This document shows positions 32,401 through 35,059 of a DNA stretch of 64,000 nucleotides, piece after piece (within the stretch, counting starts at the first letter, position 1; each line of letters starts with the position of its first letter). The translations under genes and the position numbers were made by a program. The notes below the pieces were generated by a model that made no database searches, was not told the origin of the DNA, and worked only from the letters and a program-made list of their open reading frames with translations. Source of the DNA: Meghimatium bilineatum (taxonomy: Eukaryota; Mollusca; Gastropoda; Stylommatophora; Philomycidae); assembly GCA_034231615.1 (NCBI GenBank), contig CM067304.1, positions 17,814,944 through 17,878,943 on the forward strand. The letters are read 5' to 3'.

Positions 32401-32883
32401 GAGTTGATCTAAAATGTAGAACTAAATAACACTTAAAATAATGGTCAGAGAAAATATAGATTGTGAACAAAGTTCATAATAACAGTAGAGGAAGGAAGAG
32501 TGTAATCATGGGAGGAAAATGCTGGCTAAATGTTGCAAACATCTATGTAACTACATGTTGCATCTAAGTTTTGTTTTTTTATATCATGAATGATTTGGTA
32601 TATAATTTTATCAAAACTTTCCAGGCTTTTATTAATTATAGCCTCCACAATTATTGTATTTTTCTTTTTTAAGTTCAAGCTGAATGGCAAGTGGTGGACA
32701 TGGATTGACTACCAGAAATTTCACGAACTCTGGCAGCGAAATCAACAAAGCAATGGAACAGAATCATTTACATCTTTAGATTACATAGCCCCAACTCCTG
32801 CTTGGGCGGTGTTTGGTGCCACAGAGAAAGGCTTTGATCCCCTTGAGACAAGATTCTTCCGCAAGAAGGGGCAGAAGTCCTAG
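5287..32883 (+). CDS. TYW1: TYW1, tRNA-Phe 4-demethylwyosine synthase (12 exons, 5' incomplete)
   Basis: Radical-SAM enzyme that condenses N1-methylguanosine-37 of tRNA-Phe with pyruvate to form 4-demethylwyosine, the tricyclic core of wybutosine. Joined exons: 5287-5481, 8713-8812, 11163-11368, 15312-15410, 18400-18546, 21326-21444, 22274-22383, 25022-25199, 27906-27980, 29457-29628, 30311-30478, 32674-32883. They give 592 residues and a stop, with all junctions GT-AG and in phase. Residues 1-100 are the C-terminal half of the flavodoxin domain (VVGLGNSLY). Residues ~100-215 are a variable acidic linker. Residues ~220-525 hold the radical-SAM core with cluster cysteines at 280, 284 and 287 (CANKCVFC). 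The rest is the wyosine-formation C-terminus. Vertebrate TYW1 is ~730 residues, so ~140 N-terminal residues are outside the window. The frame is intact throughout, so the gene is probably functional. It spans 27.6 kb because the introns are full of repeats. Confidence 0.97.
5592..5672 (+). mobile_element. Family F relic
   Basis: One diverged unit (CACATGCGG...AAGGTCTCACCACTGAC...) resembling the start of the 103-bp unit in the first array. It may be the left end of the element whose right flank is at 8141-8290. Confidence 0.35.
5838..6150 (+). mobile_element. LINE family E 3'-end fragment
   Basis: Parallels 19200-19480: QINDFGHIERP, then an AGCAGAGATACAAGTGGGAG stretch and a GTTGCAGCCAACCTT segment followed by a GATGATGAG-like tail. 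Decayed by frameshifts. Confidence 0.75.
6172..8140. repeat. 49-bp minisatellite array
   Basis: About 40 copies of a 49-bp unit built from GCTACTCTCAGTACATC, then ATGAATCTATC, GAG or TAG, TGT and three to four ATCT repeats. Variants differ at two or three fixed sites (CTAC/CTGC, TCTATGAA/TCAATGAA, TCTAG/TCGAG). It lies in the first TYW1 intron of the window. Short open frames in it (Y-L-S-I-Y repeats) are artefacts. Confidence 0.97.
8141..8290 (+). mobile_element. Family F right flank next to the 49-bp array
   Basis: AGTAGATGACTTGCC..., TTTCCTCTTGTGGAAGC and ATTTCATCTATACAATTA match both 61480-61620 and the body of family F at 1537. The 49-bp array therefore ends at the same internal point of the element as the 103-bp array does. 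Confidence 0.65.
8290..8392 (+). mobile_element. Family D element, 3' part
   Basis: Shares TACATCCTGCTGATCTGCAG and the GAGTTTGAGAACGAATGAAG end with the other family D copies (fullest at 11555 and 17905). Truncated on the left. Confidence 0.6.
8393..8712. other. TYW1 intron, no feature seen
   Basis: AT-rich. It ends in the acceptor TTTTTGTGTGTCAAAAG that precedes the next exon. An open frame beginning at 8572 only continues into that exon by chance. Confidence 0.5.
8713..8812 (+). CDS. TYW1: TYW1 exon: end of flavodoxin domain
   Basis: 33 codons plus one base; begins VAKNIDLWLHTLSANRI, equivalent to the VGKNVDKWL segment of vertebrate TYW1. Donor CAAG|GTACC; the split glycine codon is completed at 11163. 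Confidence 0.95.
8853..9200 (-). mobile_element. LINE 3'-end fragment (zinc-knuckle tail)
   Basis: Contains ETAKHHLIECPALQDLRKQL, the H-x-L-x-x-C-P end of the cysteine/histidine motif found after RNase H in many non-LTR elements. No intact upstream domains. Confidence 0.7.
9201..9559. other. Unassigned intron sequence
   Basis: A 76-codon open frame at 9325-9555 ends in a GAA-rich acidic run that resembles the GAAGAAG tail of family D elements. I see no splice sites joining it to TYW1. Confidence 0.35.
9560..9880 (-). mobile_element. LINE family B 3'-end fragment
   Basis: EDWTGRDFSSLVHIAEDI matches WTGQDISTLIHIAED of the copy at 36955-37575. Followed downstream by broken sequence. Confidence 0.75.
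9885..10085 (-). mobile_element. Family D element
   Basis: Reverse-strand copy: TTCTCAAATTCCTGTAGATT...AGTCCAGAGAACCGAATG...TGGTTTACAGC. The tail end faces left. Confidence 0.7.
10190..10450 (-). mobile_element. Family D element, diverged
   Basis: Reverse-strand copy recognisable by the CTTACACGTTAGCAGGATAT and TGTGGTTTATAGCTTAGC blocks and by the following CTTGGTGACTT-like region; heavily diverged. Confidence 0.5.
10590..10815 (-). mobile_element. Family D element
   Basis: Reverse-strand copy: CTCAAACACCTGCAGATTAG, AGTCCAGAGAATAGAATG, GTCATGGTTTACAG, CGACCTGACACGTCAGAC. Three such copies lie in the same orientation within 1 kb. Confidence 0.75.
10816..11162. repeat. AT-rich intron with a short tandem repeat
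   Basis: From 11040 to 11160 a 35-40-bp unit (TTTCACATATTTTCTCTTAT plus TTATAAAATTATAATA) is repeated about three times. The last unit provides the pyrimidine tract and acceptor TTATTTGTAG of the next TYW1 exon. Confidence 0.7.
11163..11368 (+). CDS. TYW1: TYW1 exon: acidic, cysteine-rich linker
   Basis: Completes a glycine codon and adds 68 codons. DTCKKGCSCKTKKDGDGD is a lysine/cysteine patch; the end is acidic (SSDEEAEVEDE). Vertebrate TYW1 has a comparably variable CGGHCKKGKC-acidic linker between flavodoxin and radical-SAM domains. Donor GAG|GTAAGC. Confidence 0.93.
11555..11828 (+). mobile_element. Family D element, near-full copy
   Basis: Order of blocks: GTGTTGCCGGGGCCCAAGG, GCATGTCGTAAAAGGCGAC, GGTTATGGGATGGAGTTGGC, AAGTCAGATGTGTCATGC, ACATCCTGCTAATCTGCAG, then a (GAA)n tail. 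Almost identical to 17905-18190. Non-coding, ~270 bp with a simple-repeat tail, so SINE-like or a LINE 3' end. I see no clear tRNA-type promoter boxes. Confidence 0.8.
11880..12185 (+). mobile_element. Dispersed repeat, family G
   Basis: AGTAGAAGACTTCTCCTTAG, AAAGCTTAGAGAAACCACC and TAGGAAGTAAGAGCAAATTG recur on the minus strand at 38180-38330 and on the plus strand at 59735-59880. Class unknown; non-coding. Confidence 0.65.
12343..12801 (+). mobile_element. LINE family H, C-terminal ORF2 fragment
   Basis: Open for 152 codons: FIPVLSYGCESWKSS, FENKCLCRI, WHVLHADTSRI, GKRARGRPKERLRRTI, then LNRQNWRDLTSALC. This is the region after the reverse transcriptase in endonuclease/RT LINEs, with the usual HVLR and RGRP motifs. 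A copy lies inverted at 56990-57465. Upstream catalytic domains are absent, so it is 5'-truncated. Confidence 0.88.
12802..13137. other. T-rich intron sequence
   Basis: Two poly-T runs (near 12838 and 13025); nothing else recognised. Confidence 0.5.
13138..13438 (-). mobile_element. tRNA-derived SINE
   Basis: Read on the minus strand it begins GCGCGGTAGCCTAGTGGATA (A-box-like) and continues to CCAGGTTCGAAACC (B box). Then comes a core with TCAGCTGTAAATGAGTACC resembling CAGCCTTAAATGGGTACC of the SINE at 63216. A 5'-truncated sister copy with target duplications is at 50891-50988. Confidence 0.85.
13678..13745 (-). mobile_element. Family F 3'-end fragment
   Basis: Reverse complement reads GGGTTAAAGAGAATGAGC...GATCAGCAACCAACCAACC, the terminal part of family F. 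Confidence 0.7.
13790..14320 (-). mobile_element. LINE 3'-end fragment with CCHC tail
   Basis: CRLCTNPYETANHYFLKCQ is a C-x2-C...H...C knuckle typical of the tail of RNase-H LINEs. The rest is decayed. Confidence 0.7.
14425..14840. repeat. ~60-bp tandem repeat
   Basis: About seven units of GTTTACCTCAGTGTTGATGT, TATGGCAGGCCTACTAGTG, ATATGGTTACT. Unit length varies with an extra GTT. Confidence 0.95.
14880..15000 (+). mobile_element. Family D element, diverged part
   Basis: CTGAAATCAGATGTGTCATG and CATTCTCTGGATTACAT match the middle of family D; interrupted before the GAA tail. Confidence 0.5.
15003..15240 (+). mobile_element. LINE family A-like 3' end
   Basis: Reads KIGETNLCNCGLSPEISELI, then LHACQLYQEEREKIWPTE to a stop near 15205. 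It aligns block for block with KIGNTAMCTCG...HILQECSEHETLRQTYWPEE of the minus-strand copy at 38.6 kb, so it is a diverged relative in the opposite orientation. Ends in GAAGAACGAAGAAGAAAAA. Confidence 0.85.
15312..15410 (+). CDS. TYW1: TYW1 exon: linker
   Basis: 33 codons, phase 0 to phase 0, with VDLEDIGNFMKQSQ equivalent to the VDVEDLGKIM segment before the radical-SAM domain in vertebrates. Donor CAG|GTATGT. Confidence 0.93.
15500..15715 (+). repeat. Family K repeat, two units
   Basis: Two copies of a block ending GTATAGAGCRGTTTTATTTTAGG (given here in two parts: GTATAGAGC and TTTTATTTTAGG), separated by TACACAAC-rich sequence. Further copies at 31195-31400 and 44905-44975. Confidence 0.7.
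15885..16150 (+). mobile_element. LINE family B 3'-end fragment
   Basis: GCAAACATGATTCCCTGTC, AAAAATGATATTGTAGG and CACCGCTGAAGATGGAAATC correspond to the 37.3-37.5-kb copy. A G-run interrupts it. Confidence 0.7.
16151..16706. other. TYW1 intron, mostly unassigned
   Basis: GGCTCAGTGGTAGAGTAG near 16250 looks like a tRNA A-box and may be a worn SINE head, but no B box follows at the right distance. Nothing else recognised. Confidence 0.35.
16711..17342. mobile_element. PiggyBac-like MITE, 632 bp
   Basis: Flanked by TTAA at 16707-16710 and 17343-17346. Terminal inverted repeats are CCTTTAGGGC and GGCCTAAAGG. TTAA target duplication with CC-T-TAG termini is diagnostic of the piggyBac superfamily. 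An 85-codon minus-strand frame at 17072-17329 resembles no transposase, so the copy is non-autonomous. Confidence 0.85.
17483..17775. repeat. 37-bp AT-rich tandem repeat
   Basis: About eight units of ATTATAGTTAGAATATCCAG followed by TAATATTATATTACATT. Confidence 0.95.
17905..18190 (+). mobile_element. Family D element, near-full copy
   Basis: Almost identical to 11555-11828, including the GTGTTGCCGGGGCCC start and the GAAGAAGAAGAAG tail. The low divergence suggests recent activity. Confidence 0.85.
18190..18275. repeat. 31-bp tandem repeat
   Basis: Three units of TTCTCTGTGTAAACTCCAAC plus AAAACGTGA directly after the family D tail. Confidence 0.9.
18400..18546 (+). CDS. TYW1: TYW1 exon: start of radical-SAM region
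   Basis: 49 codons, phase 0 to 0. REMITPLLRESLEKQGYKLI and GSHSGVKLCRWTK match the strongly conserved block before the cluster cysteines. Acceptor TTATTGAACAG, donor AAA|GTAAGT (consensus). A family D fragment begins 30 bp into the following intron. Confidence 0.97.
18575..18668 (+). mobile_element. Family D 3' part
   Basis: CTGTAAACCATGACAATGCA, CTACATTCTGCTAATCTGC, GAGTTTGAGAGCGAATGCAG. 5'-truncated. Confidence 0.7.
18790..18980 (+). mobile_element. Family D variant with tract AGTAGGACCATTGTACTGC
   Basis: Differs from the main form by AGTAGGACCATTGTACTGCT and ACAAGAGAAAACC inserted inside the CTGCTAATCTGCAGGAG block; ends GAAGAAGAAGAAG. The inserted tract is the unit amplified at 58.1-58.5 kb. 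Confidence 0.7.
18985..19480 (+). mobile_element. LINE family E, C-terminal fragment
   Basis: Reads LMYGSETWTLKKQLEDKIDT, FEMWVYRRIG, then IKIRQIKYFGHIKRHDT, GKRARGMQRYKWE and TRWTGYSLAE, the post-RT part of LINE ORF2, with one frameshift. The tail is GATGATGATGATG. Catalytic domains are missing. Confidence 0.85.
19555..19880 (+). mobile_element. Family M repeat (single arm of the fold-back element)
   Basis: TTCTATTCGTCGTCTTTTAA, CTTGATAAAGACCTTTTGG and AACCTGTGTTTTACGTAAGT match the right arm and loop of 34080-34665. Confidence 0.75.
19880..19992 (-). mobile_element. LINE 3' fragment
   Basis: Reverse strand reads VLGHVLRMNENRLPLQVLKW, then KRNRKTKRDS, the GHVLRM...RGRP region of LINE ORF2. 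Confidence 0.7.
19993..20954 (-). mobile_element. RNase-H LINE (I-superfamily-like), internally deleted
   Basis: 195 open codons start with LLFLLYQGLVVAVVEYA and RLDRVQNAAMRIILGCTRDT (post-RT 'thumb') and run to EGDVIIYTDGSV, the first catalytic Asp of RNase H. There the frame jumps straight to GVRGNERVDQLAS, the last RNase H motif, so ~100 residues including the other catalytic acids are missing. Then follows DRADVLNSLRDITRE... and a CPVCSDDDP tail, ending in (TTAG)n on the + strand. Dead. Confidence 0.88.
20955..21325. other. TYW1 intron, LINE debris
   Basis: ACTTGCATAGTGCAAGATCT near 21030 echoes 19010-19030. Otherwise T-rich and unassigned. Ends in the acceptor GTGTTTAATTTCAG. Confidence 0.4.
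21326..21444 (+). CDS. TYW1: TYW1 exon: radical-SAM iron-sulfur cluster
   Basis: Carries CANKCVFCWR, the C-x3-C-x2-C ligands of the [4Fe-4S] cluster that binds S-adenosylmethionine, and GGCYKHTFYGIESHRCMETT upstream. All three cysteines (from 21416, 21428 and 21437) are intact. Ends with two bases of an arginine codon, donor CG|GTAGGT. Confidence 0.98.
21445..21883. other. TYW1 intron, no feature seen
   Basis: No repeat family or open frame recognised. Confidence 0.4.
21884..22075. repeat. 24-bp tandem repeat
   Basis: Eight units of AGAATTAGTGAGTGTGATGA plus TTTT or TTAT. The 24-bp length keeps several frames open, giving false peptides of the FRISECDD type. Confidence 0.95.
22274..22383 (+). 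CDS. TYW1: TYW1 exon: radical-SAM core
   Basis: Completes the split arginine; HHTNPVGTEWKWKMDDAQ follows, the strongly conserved stretch just after the cluster. 110 bp. Acceptor ACTGTAATCAG, donor AGAG|GTCAGT. Confidence 0.97.
22395..22795. repeat. ~75-bp tandem repeat
   Basis: About five units of GGTTTTATATGAAGTAGTGG, GTCCTCATATGTTGGCAGTG, GATTTTGTATGAGGGAAAC. Confidence 0.95.
22796..23450. other. TYW1 intron, no gene; short repeat at its end
   Basis: Open frames at 23128-23353 overlap on both strands and show no family. From 23340 to 23450 CTACAGCCACATTGCA recurs about four times. Confidence 0.4.
23588..23700 (+). mobile_element. tRNA-derived SINE head
   Basis: ACCTGGTGTAGTGGTTAAG (A box) followed 33 bp later by GGGTTCAAATTCC (B box). 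It is followed by T-rich sequence rather than a CCA end, so a SINE rather than a tRNA gene. Confidence 0.65.
23840..24170 (+). mobile_element. LINE family J, C-terminal fragment
   Basis: TTSVVKYIEKQRLKWLRHLM, then RANYWPPSRAFNMKMET and CRGRPRRRWMERI. A worn copy in the same strand lies at 57475-57830. Confidence 0.8.
24205..24312 (-). mobile_element. Family D variant
   Basis: CTTCTTCTTCAGCGTTCATT, CTCAAACTCCTGCTGGATC, GTAGCAGGACCATGATCC. Same variant as 18790. Confidence 0.65.
24324..24578. mobile_element. 39-bp inverted repeats enclosing a tRNA-like unit
   Basis: Arms 24324-24362 and 24539-24578 are reverse complements with at most one mismatch (core CATAATATCCATATTAGT and ACTAATATGGATATTATG). 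Between them lies AGTTGCTAGGCGATTTGG...GGTTCAATTCCCG, which resembles a tRNA/SINE B box. Could be a small MITE or an inverted duplication. Confidence 0.75.
24745..24860 (+). repeat. Second copy of the tRNA-like unit
   Basis: GCAATAGTTGCTTGGCGATT, TGGTGCTGTTGAACGGAC, GGTTCAATTCCCGT and GTCTCAAGAATTTTT repeat 24362-24480 in direct orientation, without inverted arms. Confidence 0.85.
25022..25199 (+). CDS. TYW1: TYW1 exon: radical-SAM core
   Basis: Begins by completing a glycine; IQHCALSLVGEPIMYPEINK and ISSFLVTNAQFPQEIR are signature stretches (SAM-binding GEPxxYP). 178 bp, ends with two bases of an arginine codon. Acceptor GTCTTCTCTAG, donor CAG|GTCAAT. Confidence 0.98.
25425..25705 (+). mobile_element. 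Family D element, diverged near-full copy
   Basis: CGGGGGTCCAGAAGGGGAG, GCATGTCATGCGAGTATGAC, CATCCTGCTAATCTGCAGG, tail GAAGAAGAAGAAAG. Confidence 0.75.
25715..26110 (+). mobile_element. LINE 3'-end fragment with cysteine tail
   Basis: GHIRRVENDGIQKDL-like segment, then NSLRAAYLRRHTATHDITRD and EEFPCTYCGRLWF, a C-x2-C knuckle as in other LINE tails. Confidence 0.65.
26208..26230. repeat. Poly-C run (~21 bp)
   Basis: A single uninterrupted run of C; prone to length error in assembly. Confidence 0.95.
26329..26583 (+). mobile_element. Short retroposon with 10-bp target duplication
   Basis: 255 bp flanked by ACTAGTGTCA on both sides (26319-26328 and 26584-26593), ending AACAAGAAGAAG. No open frame and no clear A/B boxes. 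The target-site duplication and simple tail indicate insertion by target-primed reverse transcription. Confidence 0.75.
26815..27056 (+). mobile_element. LINE 3'-end fragment with (ATAG)n tail
   Basis: Reads RWFAHIGGLSSDSIPQQ, then GGDRPRKQWPNEV, the post-RT GHxxR/GxRPxxRW region, and ends in five ATAG repeats. Such microsatellite tails are typical of some LINE clades. Confidence 0.75.
27100..27537. repeat. 54-bp tandem repeat
   Basis: Eight units of TTTTGTTGCTAGATTGAGAA, TGGCTGGGCATGCAAACA, GTGGTTTGTGACTAGA. 54 is divisible by three, which explains the 121-codon minus frame with repeated CPAILNLATK. Confidence 0.97.
27538..27905. other. TYW1 intron, no feature seen
   Basis: No repeat or gene recognised; ends with the acceptor CATCAAATTGCAG. 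Confidence 0.45.
27906..27980 (+). CDS. TYW1: TYW1 exon: radical-SAM core
   Basis: 75 bp. DLLPVTQLYVSVDAATKESL is the conserved QLYVSVDA strand. Phases 2 in and 2 out. Donor ACAG|GTAAAA. Confidence 0.97.
27985..28270. repeat. 36-bp tandem repeat
   Basis: Eight units of AACAAGATTCTATTAGTTTC plus TAGCTGTTGTGATATC, beginning four bases inside the intron after the 27980 donor. Confidence 0.97.
28275..28640 (-). mobile_element. RNase-H LINE 3' end, second copy
   Basis: Over 90% the same as 19993-20340 by eye: GVRGNQRADQLA, DRADVLNSLRDITRESETN, MARIKDQGLKCGVARGEHFG, with the same (TTAG)n end. The CysCys tail has lost a few bases. Truncated at 28640, close to the start of a family F copy. Confidence 0.9.
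28690..29265 (+). mobile_element. Family F element, copy 2, without tandem array
   Basis: Collinear with 1537-2076 (ATGACATGCCGTTATATTGA to GGATCAGCAACCAACCACC) but with only one worn unit before it. The hairpin ATGCCA-TTTAT-TGGCAT lies at 29171-29187. Confidence 0.85.
29457..29628 (+). CDS. TYW1: TYW1 exon: radical-SAM/wyosine domain
   Basis: Completes an arginine, then PLFKDYWQRFIDSLSALRDK, QRTVYRLTLVKAFN and LVSLGNPDFIEVK, all conserved. 172 bp. Donor AAG|GTGAGA; the sequence around this donor is repeated several times in the intron that follows. Confidence 0.98.
29610..29825 (+). repeat. Tandem copies of the exon-intron junction
   Basis: The junction TTTATAGAAGTCAAG|GTGAG plus AGAATTAGAA is followed by about six degenerate copies of ~30 bp (TTTATAGAAGTCACGGTGAG, CTATAGAAGTCAAGATGAG, TTTATAGAAGTAAAGATGAG). 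At least one copy keeps a usable GTGAGA donor. Confidence 0.9.
29830..30310. other. AT-rich TYW1 intron
   Basis: No repeat family or coding signal seen. Confidence 0.5.
30311..30478 (+). CDS. TYW1: TYW1 exon: wyosine-formation domain
   Basis: 56 codons, phase 0 to 0. GVTYCGESKASTLTMENVPW, EEVVKFVAELV and YEIASEHEHSNCLLVAHKK match the C-terminal domain of the family. Donor AAG|GTACAT. Confidence 0.98.
30598..30662. repeat. 15-bp tandem repeat
   Basis: ATAGAACATAACTCC four times in a row. Confidence 0.95.
30722..30797 (-). mobile_element. tRNA-derived SINE head
   Basis: Minus strand reads CTGTCATAGTGGTTAAGCTG (A box) and TAGGTTCAAATCTC (B box). Related to 23588. Confidence 0.6.
30800..30985. 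repeat. ~35-bp tandem repeat
   Basis: Five or six irregular units of GAGAGGAATGTAAGACCACG plus TATCACATCACA. Confidence 0.85.
31195..31400 (+). repeat. Family K repeat, two units
   Basis: CAGTCCAATATTGGTCATGT, TAGAGCGGTTTGTTTTAGG, TACACAACAATTGATGACAC twice, as at 15500. Each unit ends in an acceptor-like TTGTTTTAGG. Confidence 0.75.
31555..31823 (+). mobile_element. tRNA-derived SINE, copy 1
   Basis: A box TTGCGCAGTGGTTGGCTTCG, B box TGGGTTCATTCCCC, core CCAGCCTTAAATGGGTACC, tail GGGTTACTTTACTT. Target duplication TACATGGTA at 31546-31554 and 31824-31832. Confidence 0.93.
31833..32673. other. Last TYW1 intron, unassigned
   Basis: Purine-rich around 32230-32350; no gene, SINE or LINE seen. 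Ends with a strong pyrimidine tract and TTTTTTAAG acceptor. Confidence 0.45.
32674..32883 (+). CDS. TYW1: TYW1 terminal exon and stop
   Basis: 69 codons and TAG. LNGKWWTWIDYQKFHEL, DYIAPTPAWAVFGATEKGFD and DPLETRFFRKK match the conserved C-terminus of the family. The stop is close to the vertebrate end. No clean AATAAA was found just downstream. Confidence 0.98.
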   Translation, partial: FKLNGKWWTWIDYQKFHELWQRNQQSNGTESFTSLDYIAPTPAWAVFGATEKGFDPLETRFFRKKGQKS

Positions 32884-32949
32884 ATAAAGATGACTTTGGA
32901 TTTTTCATTTTATTTTATTATAATGTATTTTGTTGGCAACATTTTGTGT

Positions 32950-33170
32950 GGATTCAATTGAGAACTCTATTGTTACAGTCAATAACTATATTGTTACAAT
33001 TGATAATTCAATCGCTACAGTTGATAACTATGTTGTTACAATTGATAACTCTATCCTTACAGTTGATTAACTGTTGTTACAATTGATAACTCTATTGTTA
33101 CAGTAAATAACTATGTTGTTACAATTGAAACTTTGTTGTTACAATTGATAACTCTGTTGTTACATTTGAA
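32950..33170. repeat. ~30-bp degenerate tandem repeat
   Basis: GTTACAATTGATAACTCTAT and TGTTACAGTTGATAACTATG alternate about six times just after the TYW1 stop, probably inside its 3' UTR. Confidence 0.85.
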
Positions 33171-33334
33171 TGATTTGAGGATTTGTTGACAAAATCAGAA
33201 TGTGGCAGATGAGATTCAATCTTATTTCTTTCAGGTGACACCAAGGTGTCTTCTAACAACTTCCTACACATTTACCGACTTGACCAGTCTACATTCCCCA
33301 TATCTAAAAAAACTGACAACCCTTTAAGTTGCAG

Positions 33335-33600
33335 GAGTACTGCACTGGACGTATCACTATACAGAGCTCTCCAGTCATTTCTATCATCAGCGATGAATGT
33401 ATCATCACTGGATGTATCACTATACAGAGCTCTCCAGTCATTTATATCATCAGCATAGCAGATGAGAGTAAAGAAACAAAAGACCACTTCATTCTTTGGT
33501 GTTTATCCATTCTCTTTTTTTGTGTTTATTTTCTGTTCCTTCCACCTTGGACTGTTCCATGCAGGATCATTTCTGACAAGGTTCAAGCCATACTAAATTT
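33335..33600 (-). mobile_element. LINE family B 3' end with internal duplication
   Basis: Minus strand reads DDINDWRALYSDTSS twice, a tandem copy of the HIAED-x-x-WRAL motif. It continues into GTCAGAAATGATCCTGCATG-type sequence of family B. Confidence 0.6.
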
Positions 33601-33786
33601 TTGTTTGCTACTATTGAAAGTAGTGATTCTTGTGAACTTATAAGCATCTCTGTTTTATTTCTAAAGTACGCATTTGATTCTTGATTGTAAACCAGCATAA
33701 CTGCACAAATAGCATCCCCCATAAGTGCTCTGCTTGCAATTCTATTAAACTTTTTAAGAGTATATAGTTAGTGTCCCAGTCATTTG

Positions 33787-34038
33787 TTAGTTCTTCTGAT
33801 CCTTCCTGAAAGGATGCACTTCCTTCCCCCTTTTTTCCTGGTCACTCCCATTGCTATCATTCTCTGTGCATGTAGTATTGTCTCTTTCAGCATCCTCTTC
33901 ATTGTTTTGTAGCGTATCCAAAACTGCTTTAAGTAACCAAGCCATGCCTCTTCTCATAGATTTCGCATCCACTATAGCTTTACTTGCCAATGAATCAGCT
34001 CTTACATTGCCTCGGATTCCCACATGAAGTGGATCCAT
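33787..34038 (-). mobile_element. RNase-H LINE fragment
   Basis: DPLHVGIRGNVRADSLASKA is the last RNase H motif of LINE ORF2; then 60 codons of decayed tail. Truncated on both sides. Confidence 0.75.
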
Positions 34039-34079
34039 GTGAAACTTTCAACATTGTTGATAATAAGTGATACTGCTGT

Positions 34080-34665
34080 AAAAACTGTATAACAATAGTA
34101 CTTACATAAAACAATTGTACTAAGGTAAAACACAGGTTTTTAAAATTGTTCCACTAAGACACGAAGAGCTATCACAAAAACTAAGGGGTTATAATGAGAA
34201 AACAAGAAAACATACAAATTACAATACACAAAACATTTTCAACATTTCAGCCAAATGGTCTTTATCAAGATACGCACAAAACATCAAAAGACAACGAATG
34301 GAAATTATCACAACACACAAAAAAACGTGTCCAACCGAAATATGGAAGTAAGATATGGGAAGGACAGGAAGTACATAAAAAACGTAATAAAAGTGGAAAT
34401 GAAACAGACAAAAAGATGACAGAATAAATTAATTTAAAAAATTTGTTTTGCGTGTTGTGATAATTTCTATTCGTCGTCTTTTGATGTTTTGTATGTATCT
34501 TGATAAAGACCTTTTGGTTGAAACTTTGAAAATGTTTTATATTTTGTAATTTTAATGTTTTCTTGTTTGCTCATTATAACTCCCTAGTTTTGTGATAGTC
34601 CATAGTGTCTTAGTGGAACAATTTTAAAAACCTGTGTTTTACGTAAGTACAATTGTTGTTACGTT
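34080..34665. mobile_element. Fold-back element with ~220-bp inverted arms (family M)
   Basis: Left arm 34080-34330 and right arm 34440-34665 are reverse complements over most of their length (GTAAAACACAGGTTTTTAAA / TTTAAAAACCTGTGTTTTAC; TGGTCTTTATCAAGATAC / TATCTTGATAAAGACC), around a ~110-bp loop. No open frame. Single-arm relatives at 19555 and 60895. Confidence 0.88.
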
Positions 34666-34689
34666 TCATGCAGTTACCTTATATTGATT

Positions 34690-35045
34690 TACATGAAACA
34701 CAAGATCAGGCACATCTACAATGAACTATCAAATTCCCTATATGTTTTAAATTCACTTCTCTATGACAATTACTTTGTATATGTATGTCATTGTTACCTG
34801 GACGTCTGTGCTGTTAAATGTCCGTCGTCTAATGCTTTTGTGATAGTGCCTTTCTTTTTACTGTTTGCTAAATGCTTGTCTTGTATTTACTTGAAAAAGA
34901 CCTTAAGTTTGAAACATGGAAACTGTCTTGTAAATTGTTATTTGTATTTTTTTGTATCTATAACCTGTAGTCTGCTGAAAAAGCTGATCGACCTTGTGTT
35001 TTATGTAAGCAACATTGTTGAGAAGAGTGACGCACTCATTTCTTA
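34690..35045 (+). mobile_element. Dispersed repeat, family N
   Basis: TGTCATTGTTACCTGGACG, TCTTGTATTTACTTGAAAAA, AAGCTGATCGACCTTGTG also occur in order at 48305-48690. It shares the CTTGTGTTTTA(T/C)-TAAG end with family M. Confidence 0.75.
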
Positions 35046-35059
35046 AATAAAAGTTTGTC

